Shown here: positions 30,134 to 38,531 of the stretch, in pieces
Layout of the letters: each line of letters starts with the position of its first letter
Position numbering within the stretch: the first letter of the stretch is position 1
Source: Gammaproteobacteria bacterium
GTDB lineage: Bacteria > Pseudomonadota > Gammaproteobacteria > Eutrophobiales > Eutrophobiaceae
Direction of reading: 5' to 3'
Length of the DNA: 64,000 nt
Assembly (NCBI GenBank): GCA_947480335.1
Contig: CANKCB010000001.1
Span: 124,001-188,000, forward strand
Position numbers and translations under genes: made by a program
The notes under the pieces: generated by a model
Database searches by the model: none
What the model was told of the DNA's origin: nothing
The model's input: only the letters and a program-made list of their open reading frames with translations

Positions 30134-30915
30134 CAGCATACAGCATGCGTTTATGTGTCACCGGCCTGGTGATCTTTCTGCTCACTCTGGTTGTTTATTT
30201 TCCTGCAGACCGCGCGTCCCATTTCCTGAGCGCTTACATTCCTGAAACAGTAATCTGGCAGAAGCTGGATGGCACGCTGTTCGCGCCGACGTTTCACAAC
30301 ACGACTCTGCTGATTACCGATGGACGCCGCTTGCAGCTGGACAGGATACATCTACATCTTTTTAAAATGCCATTGTTTGCCGGTCAGATTAAGTTTCAGT
30401 TTGATGTCGAAGTGGGTGATGGGCAAATCCATGGAACAGCTATATTTAATAAGTCCAGCTGGCAAATTCCAAAACTGGAAGGTGATATAGCTCTGGTGAG
30501 CTTGACTAATATCGCCCCTGAAATGGTAATTGCCGGTGTGGGTGGGCGAGCGATATTCAAGGGTAGTCGTATTGCAGGAGATTTACAGGGCAGGTCAGTC
30601 ACAGGCCAGCTTGATCTGATGATCGAATCCTTGCAACTTGGCATGTTGAACAGTGAAAAGCCTGTGGGTAGCTACATGCTTGTCTTGCAAGGAACAGAGG
30701 ATAAAGGTATTCACGGCACACTGAATACCAAACCTGCAGAGGCGCAGTTATCTGTTCAGGGACAGTTGGCACTAGACCTTAATTTACATGACATCCATTT
30801 CGAAGGCAGGGCTGGTGCGACAGGGAGTGCTACAGATGCTGTAAGAAGTTTATTACCCTTGCTGGGTAATATGGAGAGTGATCAGGCAAATATTGTATGG
30901 CACACCAGACTCTGA
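30130..30915 (+). CDS. gspN: Type II secretion protein GspN
   Basis: 261-residue GspN with a single N-terminal membrane segment (LCVTGLVIFLLTLVVYFPADRA) and a beta-rich periplasmic domain. It is an accessory component found only in some T2SS operons. Last gene of the operon. No gspO (prepilin peptidase), gspA, gspB or gspS lies here, so pilD elsewhere probably processes the pseudopilins. Confidence 0.88.
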   Translation: MTAYSMRLCVTGLVIFLLTLVVYFPADRASHFLSAYIPETVIWQKLDGTLFAPTFHNTTLLITDGRRLQLDRIHLHLFKMPLFAGQIKFQFDVEVGDGQIHGTAIFNKSSWQIPKLEGDIALVSLTNIAPEMVIAGVGGRAIFKGSRIAGDLQGRSVTGQLDLMIESLQLGMLNSEKPVGSYMLVLQGTEDKGIHGTLNTKPAEAQLSVQGQLALDLNLHDIHFEGRAGATGSATDAVRSLLPLLGNMESDQANIVWHTRL

Positions 30916-31268
30916 GCTAAACAGGTATAAGTGTTACATCATCAAACATAATTCAAACCAGTATTTTCAGCTGATTTTTCACTACAAAGTACGACTCACG
31001 TAATCGTATTGTCATTTTTCATTAATCAATCTGTCACACGTCACCAATAGGATGTGCGCGTAAAGTCGGGCATGGGTAATTCACATTACCTTTTCCGGAC
31101 AAACCATAACTAATCCGGACACGGAATTTTGAGCATTAAAAAACTTGCAGATTACTTCTGTTGGATACATCCGGAACAGGATGCCGCATGCCAGCTCTTG
31201 ATGGGCATTAAACCAGTCAATACCAAAGATTTATATTTCACAATCATTACATTTAAGGAGAAATTTTC
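30916..31268 (+). promoter_or_regulatory. Regulatory region upstream of the TonB-dependent receptor
   Basis: 353 bp without a gene. TTGTCAT at 31009 and CTGTCAC at 31031 lie exactly 22 bp apart (two 11-bp Pho-box periods). TCCGGACA occurs twice, starting at 31094 and 31114. An AAGGAG ribosome binding site precedes the receptor ATG. No riboswitch core (cobalamin, FMN, TPP) was recognised. Confidence 0.5.
31009..31037 (+). promoter_or_regulatory. Pho-box-like repeats before the TonB receptor gene
   Basis: Units TTGTCAT (6/7), CATTAAT (poor) and CTGTCAC (perfect for the second-unit consensus) fall on an 11-bp period, at about 31009, 31020 and 31031. The distance to the start codon is about 230 bp, so the transcription start would be well upstream of the ATG. 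Confidence 0.5.
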
Positions 31269-33818
31269 ATGCTAAATCGGTCGCGTCTACATGCCACGCT
31301 TATGTTGGGAGGTCTTGCTTTGAGCATGATCGCCTCACCGGTGTTTGCACAGAAAGCAGATCTGGGGTTGGAAGAAATTGTCGTCACCGCTACCAAGCGT
31401 CAGACCAATCTTCAGGAAACGCCAGTCGCAATATCAGTCATGGACTCAAAGTTCGTCGCTGACCGTCACATCCAGAGCCTGCTCAACCTTGGCGATGGTG
31501 CGATTCCCTCGCTGCGCGTCGCGACTTTCGAAGCGCGCCAGTCTGCACTGACCGTCGGTATCCGTGGTATTGTTCCGTTTGATCAGAACCAGACCGCACG
31601 CGATGCAGGTGTTGGCGTTTATATCGATGGTGTCTATCTCGGCCGTTCGCAGGGTCTGAATGCGGCATTGTTTGACGTTGAGCGCATAGAGGTGCTGCGC
31701 GGACCGCAGGGTTCATTGTTTGGCCGCAACACTGAAGGTGGTGCAGTCAGTATCGTCACCAAGGAACCTACCGGTGAATTCGATGGCAAGGTGAATGCTG
31801 GTTTCGGCAATTACGGCAGCTATGAAGGCCAGGCGCATGTCAATCTCCCGTCATACAGCAATCTTTCGATCAAGTTGGATGGCGTTACCCAGAAACAGGA
31901 CGCAACGACAAAGAATCCGATGGAAGGGGAATATGGCTGGAACTATTTCGACCGTATCGGTGGTCGTATGAGCGCACTGTGGGAGCCGACCGATAATTTC
32001 TCAGCGTTGTTGGCGTTTGATAAAGCAACTGACAAGAACACGCCGTTCTACAGCCAGCTGATTAATTATAATCCGAATAGCCTGCCAGTCGGCGTCTACA
32101 ACGGAACAGTCAGCTCGTCCAACGTACCGAGTCTGGTAGCGCCGACGGGTTCGGCTTGTCCCTGTATCGCGCCGCTTTCACCGCTGGTCTTTGTCAGCGG
32201 CAATAAGCGGATGGACTCCGCCACCGTCGGTGTGCCGCAGGATGCCAGTGTCGACAAGACCTACGGTTTTTCGGGAACGCTGAAATACCAGTTTGCCGAT
32301 GATGTCGAGCTTCGCTCTATCACCGCATGGCGTGGAGTAGACACAATGCAGTGGGACAACTCGGGTGGCCCGGAGCGCACTCCTGCGTTTGTTCCTGGCA
32401 TCGGCACTTCAACCGCTGGTGTTCCCAATGGATTGTTTAGCCGCTACAGCCTTTCGAAACTGACCCAGGATCAGTTCAGTCAGGAATTCCAGATAGTCGG
32501 CAGTGTTCCCATGTTCGACTATGTACTCGGTGTGTACTACTTCAAGGAAGATGCGTTTGAAAAGGCAGCCACGCCGAGTACGAACCGTTGGAATGCGAAC
32601 GGTACCGGTTACACCATACTCAGCGCGTACGCCGGGGATGGTGCTCTTGGCCCATACTCTGCTTCGCCACCGAACCAAATCATCCCTGTCAACTCTGCCT
32701 ACAATCAAGGCTGGGCGGAAGAAGACTGGTTGCTCGGGCGCCGTAGCTGGGCAACAACAAAGTCCTATGCTGGCTTTGCAAATGCAACCTGGCATGCAAC
32801 AGATGTTCTGCACCTGACGGTTGGCGCGCGCTACACCAAGGACAAGCGAGACTTCTTCGCAAACGTGGTCAACGGCGTATATGTTCCGGAACGCAACATC
32901 AAGTTTAACAAGGGGACTATCGACCCGTCAGTGACGCTGGCCTGGGATGCAACCGATGAAGTCAATCTGTACGGCAAGTTTTCGACCGGTTACCGTGCTG
33001 GCGGTGTGAATTCACGTTCGTCAGGTACGCTGTCCTTCGGTCCGGAGAAGGTCAAGGCCTACGAGATCGGTGCAAAGACGGACTTTTTCGACGATAGGGT
33101 ACGTCTGAACCTTGCCGGTTACATCATGGACCGCACCAATACCCAGGTTGACTTTGATTATGTGGACAATTCTGCCCGTGCAGGATTGCACACACAGGAA
33201 ACGCTGAATATAGCGGATACATCAAAGCTGAAGGGTGTCGAGGCGGAGCTGACGGTTCAGGCTACCGACTATCTGACACTGGGTGCTTCCTACGCGTACA
33301 CCAAGGACCATATTCCTGATGCACCGAATCCGCTGCACTTCACTAACAACGGTCCAATTACCGTTGGCACCACCCCACTGTGTACTTCATTTTCCGGTGC
33401 CACTCTTACCGCGAATGCTGGTACCTGCGACAGGTTTGGCTTCATAACACCTGTATTCGTGGTGTTTACACCGAAGAATGCCTATTCAGTCTTCGCCGAC
33501 TATGAGGTAGCAGCCGGGTTCGCCGGTGATGGAGCCAATTTCCGCATCCATCTAGATACAAACTATGCTGGCGAGCAATACAGCTTCCAGGATGAGAGCG
33601 TGTTGACCGAATCGAGTCTCATCGTCAATGGAAATATTACACTGGCTGATATTCCGGTCAGTGCGAATCAGACGATGACCCTCTCACTGTGGAGTCGCAA
33701 CCTGCTTGACGAAGATCATATCTACCGCCGGTCTAATGCGAACAATGCCACACTGGGCGCCTACGGAAATTTCAATGCGCCGCGTACCTTTGGTGCTACG
33801 GCCAGCTTCGATTTCTAA
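31269..33818 (+). CDS. TonB-dependent outer-membrane receptor
   Basis: 849-residue receptor importing a scarce ligand across the outer membrane with TonB-ExbBD energy. Signal peptide ends near VFA-Q; LEEIVVTATKR near residues 34-44 is the TonB box region; the plug contains GVYIDGVYLGRS and VERIEVLRGPQGSLFGRNT; the 22-strand barrel ends in ATASFDF. The sequence style resembles the expanded receptor families of sphingomonads and marine gammaproteobacteria. The ligand is unknown; Pho-box-like units upstream hint at an organophosphate, but that is inference. Codon choice looks more GC-ending than in neighbours, so transfer is possible. It has its own promoter region and terminator. Confidence 0.93.
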   Translation: MLNRSRLHATLMLGGLALSMIASPVFAQKADLGLEEIVVTATKRQTNLQETPVAISVMDSKFVADRHIQSLLNLGDGAIPSLRVATFEARQSALTVGIRGIVPFDQNQTARDAGVGVYIDGVYLGRSQGLNAALFDVERIEVLRGPQGSLFGRNTEGGAVSIVTKEPTGEFDGKVNAGFGNYGSYEGQAHVNLPSYSNLSIKLDGVTQKQDATTKNPMEGEYGWNYFDRIGGRMSALWEPTDNFSALLAFDKATDKNTPFYSQLINYNPNSLPVGVYNGTVSSSNVPSLVAPTGSACPCIAPLSPLVFVSGNKRMDSATVGVPQDASVDKTYGFSGTLKYQFADDVELRSITAWRGVDTMQWDNSGGPERTPAFVPGIGTSTAGVPNGLFSRYSLSKLTQDQFSQEFQIVGSVPMFDYVLGVYYFKEDAFEKAATPSTNRWNANGTGYTILSAYAGDGALGPYSASPPNQIIPVNSAYNQGWAEEDWLLGRRSWATTKSYAGFANATWHATDVLHLTVGARYTKDKRDFFANVVNGVYVPERNIKFNKGTIDPSVTLAWDATDEVNLYGKFSTGYRAGGVNSRSSGTLSFGPEKVKAYEIGAKTDFFDDRVRLNLAGYIMDRTNTQVDFDYVDNSARAGLHTQETLNIADTSKLKGVEAELTVQATDYLTLGASYAYTKDHIPDAPNPLHFTNNGPITVGTTPLCTSFSGATLTANAGTCDRFGFITPVFVVFTPKNAYSVFADYEVAAGFAGDGANFRIHLDTNYAGEQYSFQDESVLTESSLIVNGNITLADIPVSANQTMTLSLWSRNLLDEDHIYRRSNANNATLGAYGNFNAPRTFGATASFDF

Positions 33819-33876
33819 AAGCTTGTAATTTACTGGATCTGAATTCAAAAGGGTCCAGCTAATAATTTCCCTCTTT

Positions 33877-33911
33877 AAGGGGTGACACAGTTTGTCACCC
33901 CTTTCTTTTTT
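33877..33911 (+). terminator. Rho-independent terminator after the TonB receptor
   Basis: AAGGGGTGACA and TGTCACCCCTT form an 11-bp stem with a 5-nt loop, followed by TCTTTTTT. The receptor is therefore a single-gene transcription unit. Confidence 0.93.
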
Positions 33912-33946
33912 ACAAGGCACAATTGTTGTCGAGTCAGGTCAGCATC

Positions 33947-34981
33947 TTAGTATTGAATGCCGATCATTATGGATCCAAAACTGTCCTTGTCTTGCTGGAG
34001 TTCAAATTCACGACCCCGCCAGACTACATTGAAAGAAAAATATACAGGCAGACTTGACTGACCGAATCCAAGTACGACACCCGTTGCCAGATCATGAACG
34101 AAGGGCCGTTTTTTCACAGACATACTGTCTACAAATGTATTACCGTCCAGAAAAATATTCTGTGCAACAGCGCGACCCTGAATTTCGGCAAACCACATCC
34201 AGTCAAATTCCTGTTTACGGATCGGTATATAGCTGTTACTACCTGACAGTCCAGGCTGGATCCTCAGTGGGACATCCTGTTCAGGCAGATAATTACCAAT
34301 GCGGAATACTGTGCCGATTCCAGCATCCGTAAAAGCATTGCCCAAGTTAAATCCAGTTCGAGGTATTAAATCTGATTTTAGTGAGTCCAGTTCGAACAGG
34401 GTCAGAAACCAGCTGCGAGAGTAACGAATCAGTAGAGTCGGCTCATTATGTAACTGATTGTCCCATCCGCCAGGTTTCGGATCGTCGACAAGTTTATGTA
34501 TGAGCTTTTGTCCCTGTTCAGCCAGAGCAACCGGACCGACTATGCCGAGATTAACGGCGATATCTTCGATCATTCCGGGTTGGTGTGAACTTACCGACAA
34601 CTCGCCATATATCCATCCGGCATAGGGTCGATCTTCCGGCACAGGATTGCTGGTCAGGAAATATTCCGGCGTATAGATGTTTTGACCGAAGGCGATTTCA
34701 AATTGGCGTGACTGCGGATTTGAATCGAATAAAGAGAAATAATCGGGCCATATAAACCAGCCGTCTACATTTTTTTGTTGCAGACTGTGGGCTATCCTGA
34801 TTCCATTCGTATAGTGTCGATCCTGTCCGTCAGGGGCATAAATGTCGTTTTCGGCAATGACGGAATAATATTGTGGACGATTCTGATCTGACTGGACCGG
34901 GTTAGCAACAACTCCCGGGGATATGCAGATCATCACAGAGTAATACAAATAATATTCTGGTGTGGAACGGCCAGGCATCAT
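33947..34981 (-). CDS. LpxR-like outer-membrane lipid A 3-O-deacylase (DUF2219)
   Basis: 344-residue outer-membrane barrel of the DUF2219/LpxR family, which removes the 3-O acyl chain of lipid A. ENDIYAPDGQDRHYTNGI near residues 45-62 carries the conserved Asn, Asp and Thr; RPYAGWIYGELSV and LIHKLVDDPKPGGWDNQL are the next family blocks, the latter with the putative catalytic His. The C-terminus ends in an aromatic residue (IGIQY) as expected for a barrel. Hydrophobic N-terminus (about 8-28) acts as signal peptide. Divergent from the small secreted protein across 95 bp holding a Pho box. Activity on lipid A is inferred from family only. Confidence 0.82.
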   Translation of the reverse strand: MMPGRSTPEYYLYYSVMICISPGVVANPVQSDQNRPQYYSVIAENDIYAPDGQDRHYTNGIRIAHSLQQKNVDGWFIWPDYFSLFDSNPQSRQFEIAFGQNIYTPEYFLTSNPVPEDRPYAGWIYGELSVSSHQPGMIEDIAVNLGIVGPVALAEQGQKLIHKLVDDPKPGGWDNQLHNEPTLLIRYSRSWFLTLFELDSLKSDLIPRTGFNLGNAFTDAGIGTVFRIGNYLPEQDVPLRIQPGLSGSNSYIPIRKQEFDWMWFAEIQGRAVAQNIFLDGNTFVDSMSVKKRPFVHDLATGVVLGFGQSSLPVYFSFNVVWRGREFELQQDKDSFGSIMIGIQY

Positions 34982-35009
34982 CTCAGGTAATTTCCGTCTG
35001 TATCAGTCA

Positions 35010-35027
35010 TTGTCATATCACTGTAAT
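35010..35027 (+). promoter_or_regulatory. Pho box in the LpxR-like/secreted-protein divergent promoter
   Basis: TTGTCAT-ATCA-CTGTAAT: two 7-bp units (6/7 each to CTGTCAT) with a 4-bp spacer. It lies 29 bp from the LpxR-like start and 50 bp from the secreted-protein start, so it could serve either gene. Confidence 0.6.
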
Positions 35028-35076
35028 AATGAAAACGTATAAAGTCATTTATATATTCAATTATGACAGAGTAATA

Positions 35077-35520
35077 ATGCGTACAAGAATCCTGATTTTT
35101 ACCATATTGTTGACTGCTGTACAGGCTGTGTTTGCTGGCAGGCCAGATAGTCTCCGTTCAGCAGATGTCATCAGCACTCAAGTAATAACCCACTGTGAGG
35201 TTCCTGTCGAGTTCAGTGACAGGCATCAGTATGTCGCGCTCGAAGTGACCCGGGAACTGGCTCAGCCCGAATCGATACAACTTACGCTGGTAAGGCAGTC
35301 AGATAATAATTACGACGTATTGGTCGGTGGAGATTCTGTAAAAGCGAAGGGTAGTCTGGACAAGCTGCCGTCAGGTGAAAACCCTGTGCATCTGGTGTTT
35401 AACAATGGTTCCGGCATGGAACATTTTCTGTTTATGCTGAATCCGGATGGGTCAGGAGAACTGATGTGGTCGAGCGCTACAGTGAGCGCTCTGACCACAT
35501 GTACTGCAGGTTTAGATTAA
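35077..35520 (+). CDS. Small secreted protein of unknown function
   Basis: 147 residues from ATG 35077, with a clear signal peptide (MRTRILIFTILLTAVQAVFA, cleaved before Gly). Upstream in-frame ATGs at 34960 and 35029 would overlap the divergent promoter or spoil the signal peptide. The mature part has two cysteines (THCEVPV and TTCTAG) that could form a disulfide. I recognise no family. It shares a promoter region and Pho box with the LpxR-like gene, suggesting an envelope role in phosphate shortage. Confidence 0.7.
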   Translation: MRTRILIFTILLTAVQAVFAGRPDSLRSADVISTQVITHCEVPVEFSDRHQYVALEVTRELAQPESIQLTLVRQSDNNYDVLVGGDSVKAKGSLDKLPSGENPVHLVFNNGSGMEHFLFMLNPDGSGELMWSSATVSALTTCTAGLD

Positions 35521-35540
35521 ATCTAGCGATTGCAATCTTG

Positions 35541-35891
35541 TTATTCGGCTGCCAGTTTGGCGATACCACGGCGGGCGACGGTTTTTACTGACTCGGATTT
35601 TCCGGATGCCAGATCGGCATAAGGATTGGCTTTTAGTGTCAGGATCTTGTTATAGGTATCCTGCGCCTTAACGTTATCACCGGTCTTGTTATAGACAAAG
35701 GCCAGATTTAGCAGCGCATATGGGTCATTCGGGTTTTCAGCGAGTATGGCCAAAAGCCCCTGCTCAGCATCAGCAAACTTCCCTTTGGCAATTGCTTCAG
35801 CTTGATAGGAAGTATTGTCTTCAGCATAGCCAGCAACAGCAAAGCCGGCCAAAGAAATGAGTACCAACACTGTATTGATTAATTTGTTCAT
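35541..35891 (-). CDS. Small periplasmic TPR protein
   Basis: 116-residue protein with a signal peptide ending near YAE and about two tetratricopeptide repeats (AEQGLLAILAENPNDPYALLNLAFVYNKTG, positions about 42-72, then AQDTYNKILTLKANP). Partner unknown. Pho-box-like repeats in minus orientation lie 69-86 bp upstream of its start, so it probably belongs to the phosphate regulon. Confidence 0.75.
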   Translation of the reverse strand: MNKLINTVLVLISLAGFAVAGYAEDNTSYQAEAIAKGKFADAEQGLLAILAENPNDPYALLNLAFVYNKTGDNVKAQDTYNKILTLKANPYADLASGKSESVKTVARRGIAKLAAE

Positions 35892-36251
35892 GGTTCAAAT
35901 ACCTCCAGAATATTGACAGTAAAAGAGACCTTGTAAAGTCCAGGTAACAGAACACATTTGTTACAGTTTTATTACAATTGTGACTATTATATTACTTTCT
36001 CTGAATTGTATTGTTATATTTTTATTACAATCTAGCGGTAACTATAGCCTCTGCAACTATATAATGTCACGCGTCAGTTGGGGTACTGGTTTGACGGAAA
36101 GCTTCACTGATGAACAGGTCATGTAGATACATCATCAGTTAACAGATAGACCTTATTTGTAATCCGGATGGCAATGACAAATTCAGAAGCAAATTATTCA
36201 ATGTTCAGGTTACGTAACATTTATGTCATTAAATACACCTAGACTTGCACA
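35892..36251. promoter_or_regulatory. Divergent regulatory region between the TPR gene and pstC
   Basis: 360 bp, AT-rich. It contains Pho-box-like sites at 35960-35977 and 36013-36030, both best read on the minus strand. For pstC only weak matches appear (ATTTATGTCATTAAA near 36220). pstC has no obvious ribosome binding site. An ATG at 36065 opens a 20-codon frame without a ribosome binding site. Confidence 0.45.
35960..35977 (-). promoter_or_regulatory. Pho box upstream of the TPR gene
   Basis: Minus strand reads TTGTAAT-AAAA-CTGTAAC, with a further TGTTCTG unit 11 bp downstream. The 11-mer TTGTAATAAAA recurs at 36020-36030. The CTGTAA variant matches the second unit at 35021. Confidence 0.55.
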
Positions 36252-38531
36252 ATGTCAGTGAACAATACAGAAAGCTACTTGCCCGATTTTAACAATGCGG
36301 CAGCGCAACGATATCGTCATTATCGCAAGATAAAGGACGTTTTTATCCGTTATTTGATGGCGATTGGCGGTATTGGTGTAATCGCTGCAATTGTAATGAT
36401 TGCACTGTATCTGGTCTGGGTAGTGATCCCACTGTTCATGCCCGCACGACTGGATCAGTTGGCTTCGTATGCGATACCTGGGGGTAGTGACAAGTCAACC
36501 ATCTATTACGCCATGGAAGAACAGCATGAAATTGGTATGCGTGTGATGGATGGCGGCAACATAGTCTTTTTCAATACGCAAACTGGTGCGTTAATTGGCA
36601 AGGAGTCTGTGCTGCGAGACAAGCGACGATCTGTGACAGCCTTTGCAGTTGGTGACCCTACCCAAAGAGTAATGGTGTTTGGTCTGGATAATGGTACGGT
36701 TTTATTGCGTGGGCATCAGTACTCTGTGACTTATCCGGACAATCAAAGACTGATAACTCCCTCTGTATTCAATTTGTTCGATGGTAAGGCCGTAGTAATC
36801 GACTCCAGACACAAACCTCTGGTGCTGGTCTCGGCGCAATCGGATGAGACTCAGACTACTGTTGCGGCGGTAACCAACGATAACCGTCTATTGCTGGTGA
36901 ATCTGGCGGTGCAAACCGGGTTTCTCGGTGACAGTTCGACAGTAGAAAGAACCGAACAGTCTATTCAAATTAACAGTAGTGCAAAAATCACCCATCTGGT
37001 TCTGGATGTGGAGCAGCGCGATCTGTATTTTGCTGATGATAAAGGCTGGTTGTATTTCTACGATATCAGTGACAAGTCAGCTCCTCAGCTGGTTGAACGA
37101 GTCAGGACAAGTCATAACAACGCCGCAATTACTGCATTGCAGTTTCTGAGTGGAGGTATCTCTGTACTGGTTGGTAACAGTGATGGAACGATTACACAAT
37201 GGTTCCCGGTCCGCGATGGTAGTAACAGTTATACCCTGCAAAATGTGCGTAGTTTTGATTCGCAGAGTTCTGCCATTCTGGCCATAGCACCAGAATATTT
37301 TCGCAAGGGTATGCTCGCGCTGGATAAAGATGGCAATCTCGGCGTCTATCATGCAACAGCACACCGTACCGTCAAGCTGGTGCAGGTCAATGCCGGCCCG
37401 GATAGCCTGTTGGCTATCGCTCCCAGGGCCAATGCTGTGCTGGTAGAGGGCAAGGATAAAACCTTGCAGTTCTGGAAGCTGGAAAACAATCATCCAGAAG
37501 TATCCTGGAGCTCGCTCTGGGGCAAGGTCTGGTATGAAAGCCGTGATCGTCCCGAATATATCTGGCAGTCGTCTTCTGCCAGTAGTGACTTTGAGCCAAA
37601 GTTCAGTTTGACGCCGCTGGCCTTTGGTACATTAAAAGCCTCATTTTATGCAATGTTATTTGCGGTTCCGTTAGCAATTATGGGTGCAATCTATACTGCC
37701 TATTTCATGTCAGCGGGTATGCGTAATCTGGTAAAACCAACGATTGAAATTATGGCTGCACTACCCACAGTGATATTGGGATTTCTGGCAGGATTATGGT
37801 TTGCGCCGATAGTAGAGGCGTATCTGCCGGCGATGTTTCTGATTTTTATTGCTGTGCCACTTTCAATACTGTTCACCGCCTGGGCATGGTACAAGTTGCC
37901 GCAGTTTATCCGTCTGAAAGTGCCTGCCGGCTCAGAAGCGATGATTTTGATTCCGGTGATCATGCTGGTGACAGCAGTCGTATTTGCGGCGAGCAAACCA
38001 ATCGAATTATGGTTGTTTGGCGGTAATCTGCCGTTGTGGATGGGTGAACATCTGGGTATTACCTATGATCAGCGCAACTCCTTTATCGTGGGTATAGCGA
38101 TTGGTTTTGCCGTCATCCCCACCATATTCTCCATCAGTGAAGATGCCATCTTTGGTGTACCCAGACACCTGACTACAGGCTCTCTTGCCCTGGGTGCCAC
38201 ACCGTGGCAGACGATGGCCAGAGTGATTTTGCTCACCGCCAGCCCCGGCATTTTTTCAGCCATCATGATAGGACTGGGACGTGCCATTGGCGAGACGATG
38301 ATCGTGGTAATGGCAACCGGGAATACCGCCATTATGGATTTTAATATGTTCCAGGGATTTCGCGCCCTTTCGGCAAATATTGCGGTCGAGATGCCTGAAT
38401 CAGAGCTGGGTAGCACGCATTATCGTGTATTGTTTCTGGCCGGATTGGTATTGTTTATGGCCACCTTTATGTTTAACACCGTTGCTGAAGTGGTCAGGCA
38501 ACGACTACGTACGAAATACAGCACATTATGA
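36252..38531 (+). CDS. pstC: Phosphate ABC transporter permease PstC, long form with beta-propeller insert
   Basis: 759 residues, more than twice the E. coli length (319). After a first membrane helix (about 34-62) comes a periplasmic block of about 350 residues with WD-like repeats (DNRLLLVNLAVQT, VLVGNSDGTITQWF, LVEGKDKTLQFWKL). The permease core starts near residue 455 (LAFGTLKASFYAMLFAVPLAI). The ABC-contact EAA-type loop is in [22 protein letters not shown]. Long PstC proteins are known from Pseudomonas. The stop overlaps pstA (ATGA). Confidence 0.94.
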   Translation: MSVNNTESYLPDFNNAAAQRYRHYRKIKDVFIRYLMAIGGIGVIAAIVMIALYLVWVVIPLFMPARLDQLASYAIPGGSDKSTIYYAMEEQHEIGMRVMDGGNIVFFNTQTGALIGKESVLRDKRRSVTAFAVGDPTQRVMVFGLDNGTVLLRGHQYSVTYPDNQRLITPSVFNLFDGKAVVIDSRHKPLVLVSAQSDETQTTVAAVTNDNRLLLVNLAVQTGFLGDSSTVERTEQSIQINSSAKITHLVLDVEQRDLYFADDKGWLYFYDISDKSAPQLVERVRTSHNNAAITALQFLSGGISVLVGNSDGTITQWFPVRDGSNSYTLQNVRSFDSQSSAILAIAPEYFRKGMLALDKDGNLGVYHATAHRTVKLVQVNAGPDSLLAIAPRANAVLVEGKDKTLQFWKLENNHPEVSWSSLWGKVWYESRDRPEYIWQSSSASSDFEPKFSLTPLAFGTLKASFYAMLFAVPLAIMGAIYTAYFMSAGMRNLVKPTIEIMAALPTVILGFLAGLWFAPIVEAYLPAMFLIFIAVPLSILFTAWAWYKLPQFIRLKVPAGSEAMILIPVIMLVTAVVFAASKPIELWLFGGNLPLWMGEHLGITYDQRNSFIVGIAIGFAVIPTIFSISEDAIFGVPRHLTTGSLALGATPWQTMARVILLTASPGIFSAIMIGLGRAIGETMIVVMATGNTAIMDFNMFQGFRALSANIAVEMPESELGSTHYRVLFLAGLVLFMATFMFNTVAEVVRQRLRTKYSTL

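Noticed and set aside
31122-31268. Riboswitch in the TonB receptor leader
   Set aside because: No cobalamin, FMN or other conserved core is visible.
36065-36127. 20-codon frame as a leader peptide for pstC
   Set aside because: No ribosome binding site and no downstream attenuator structure seen.
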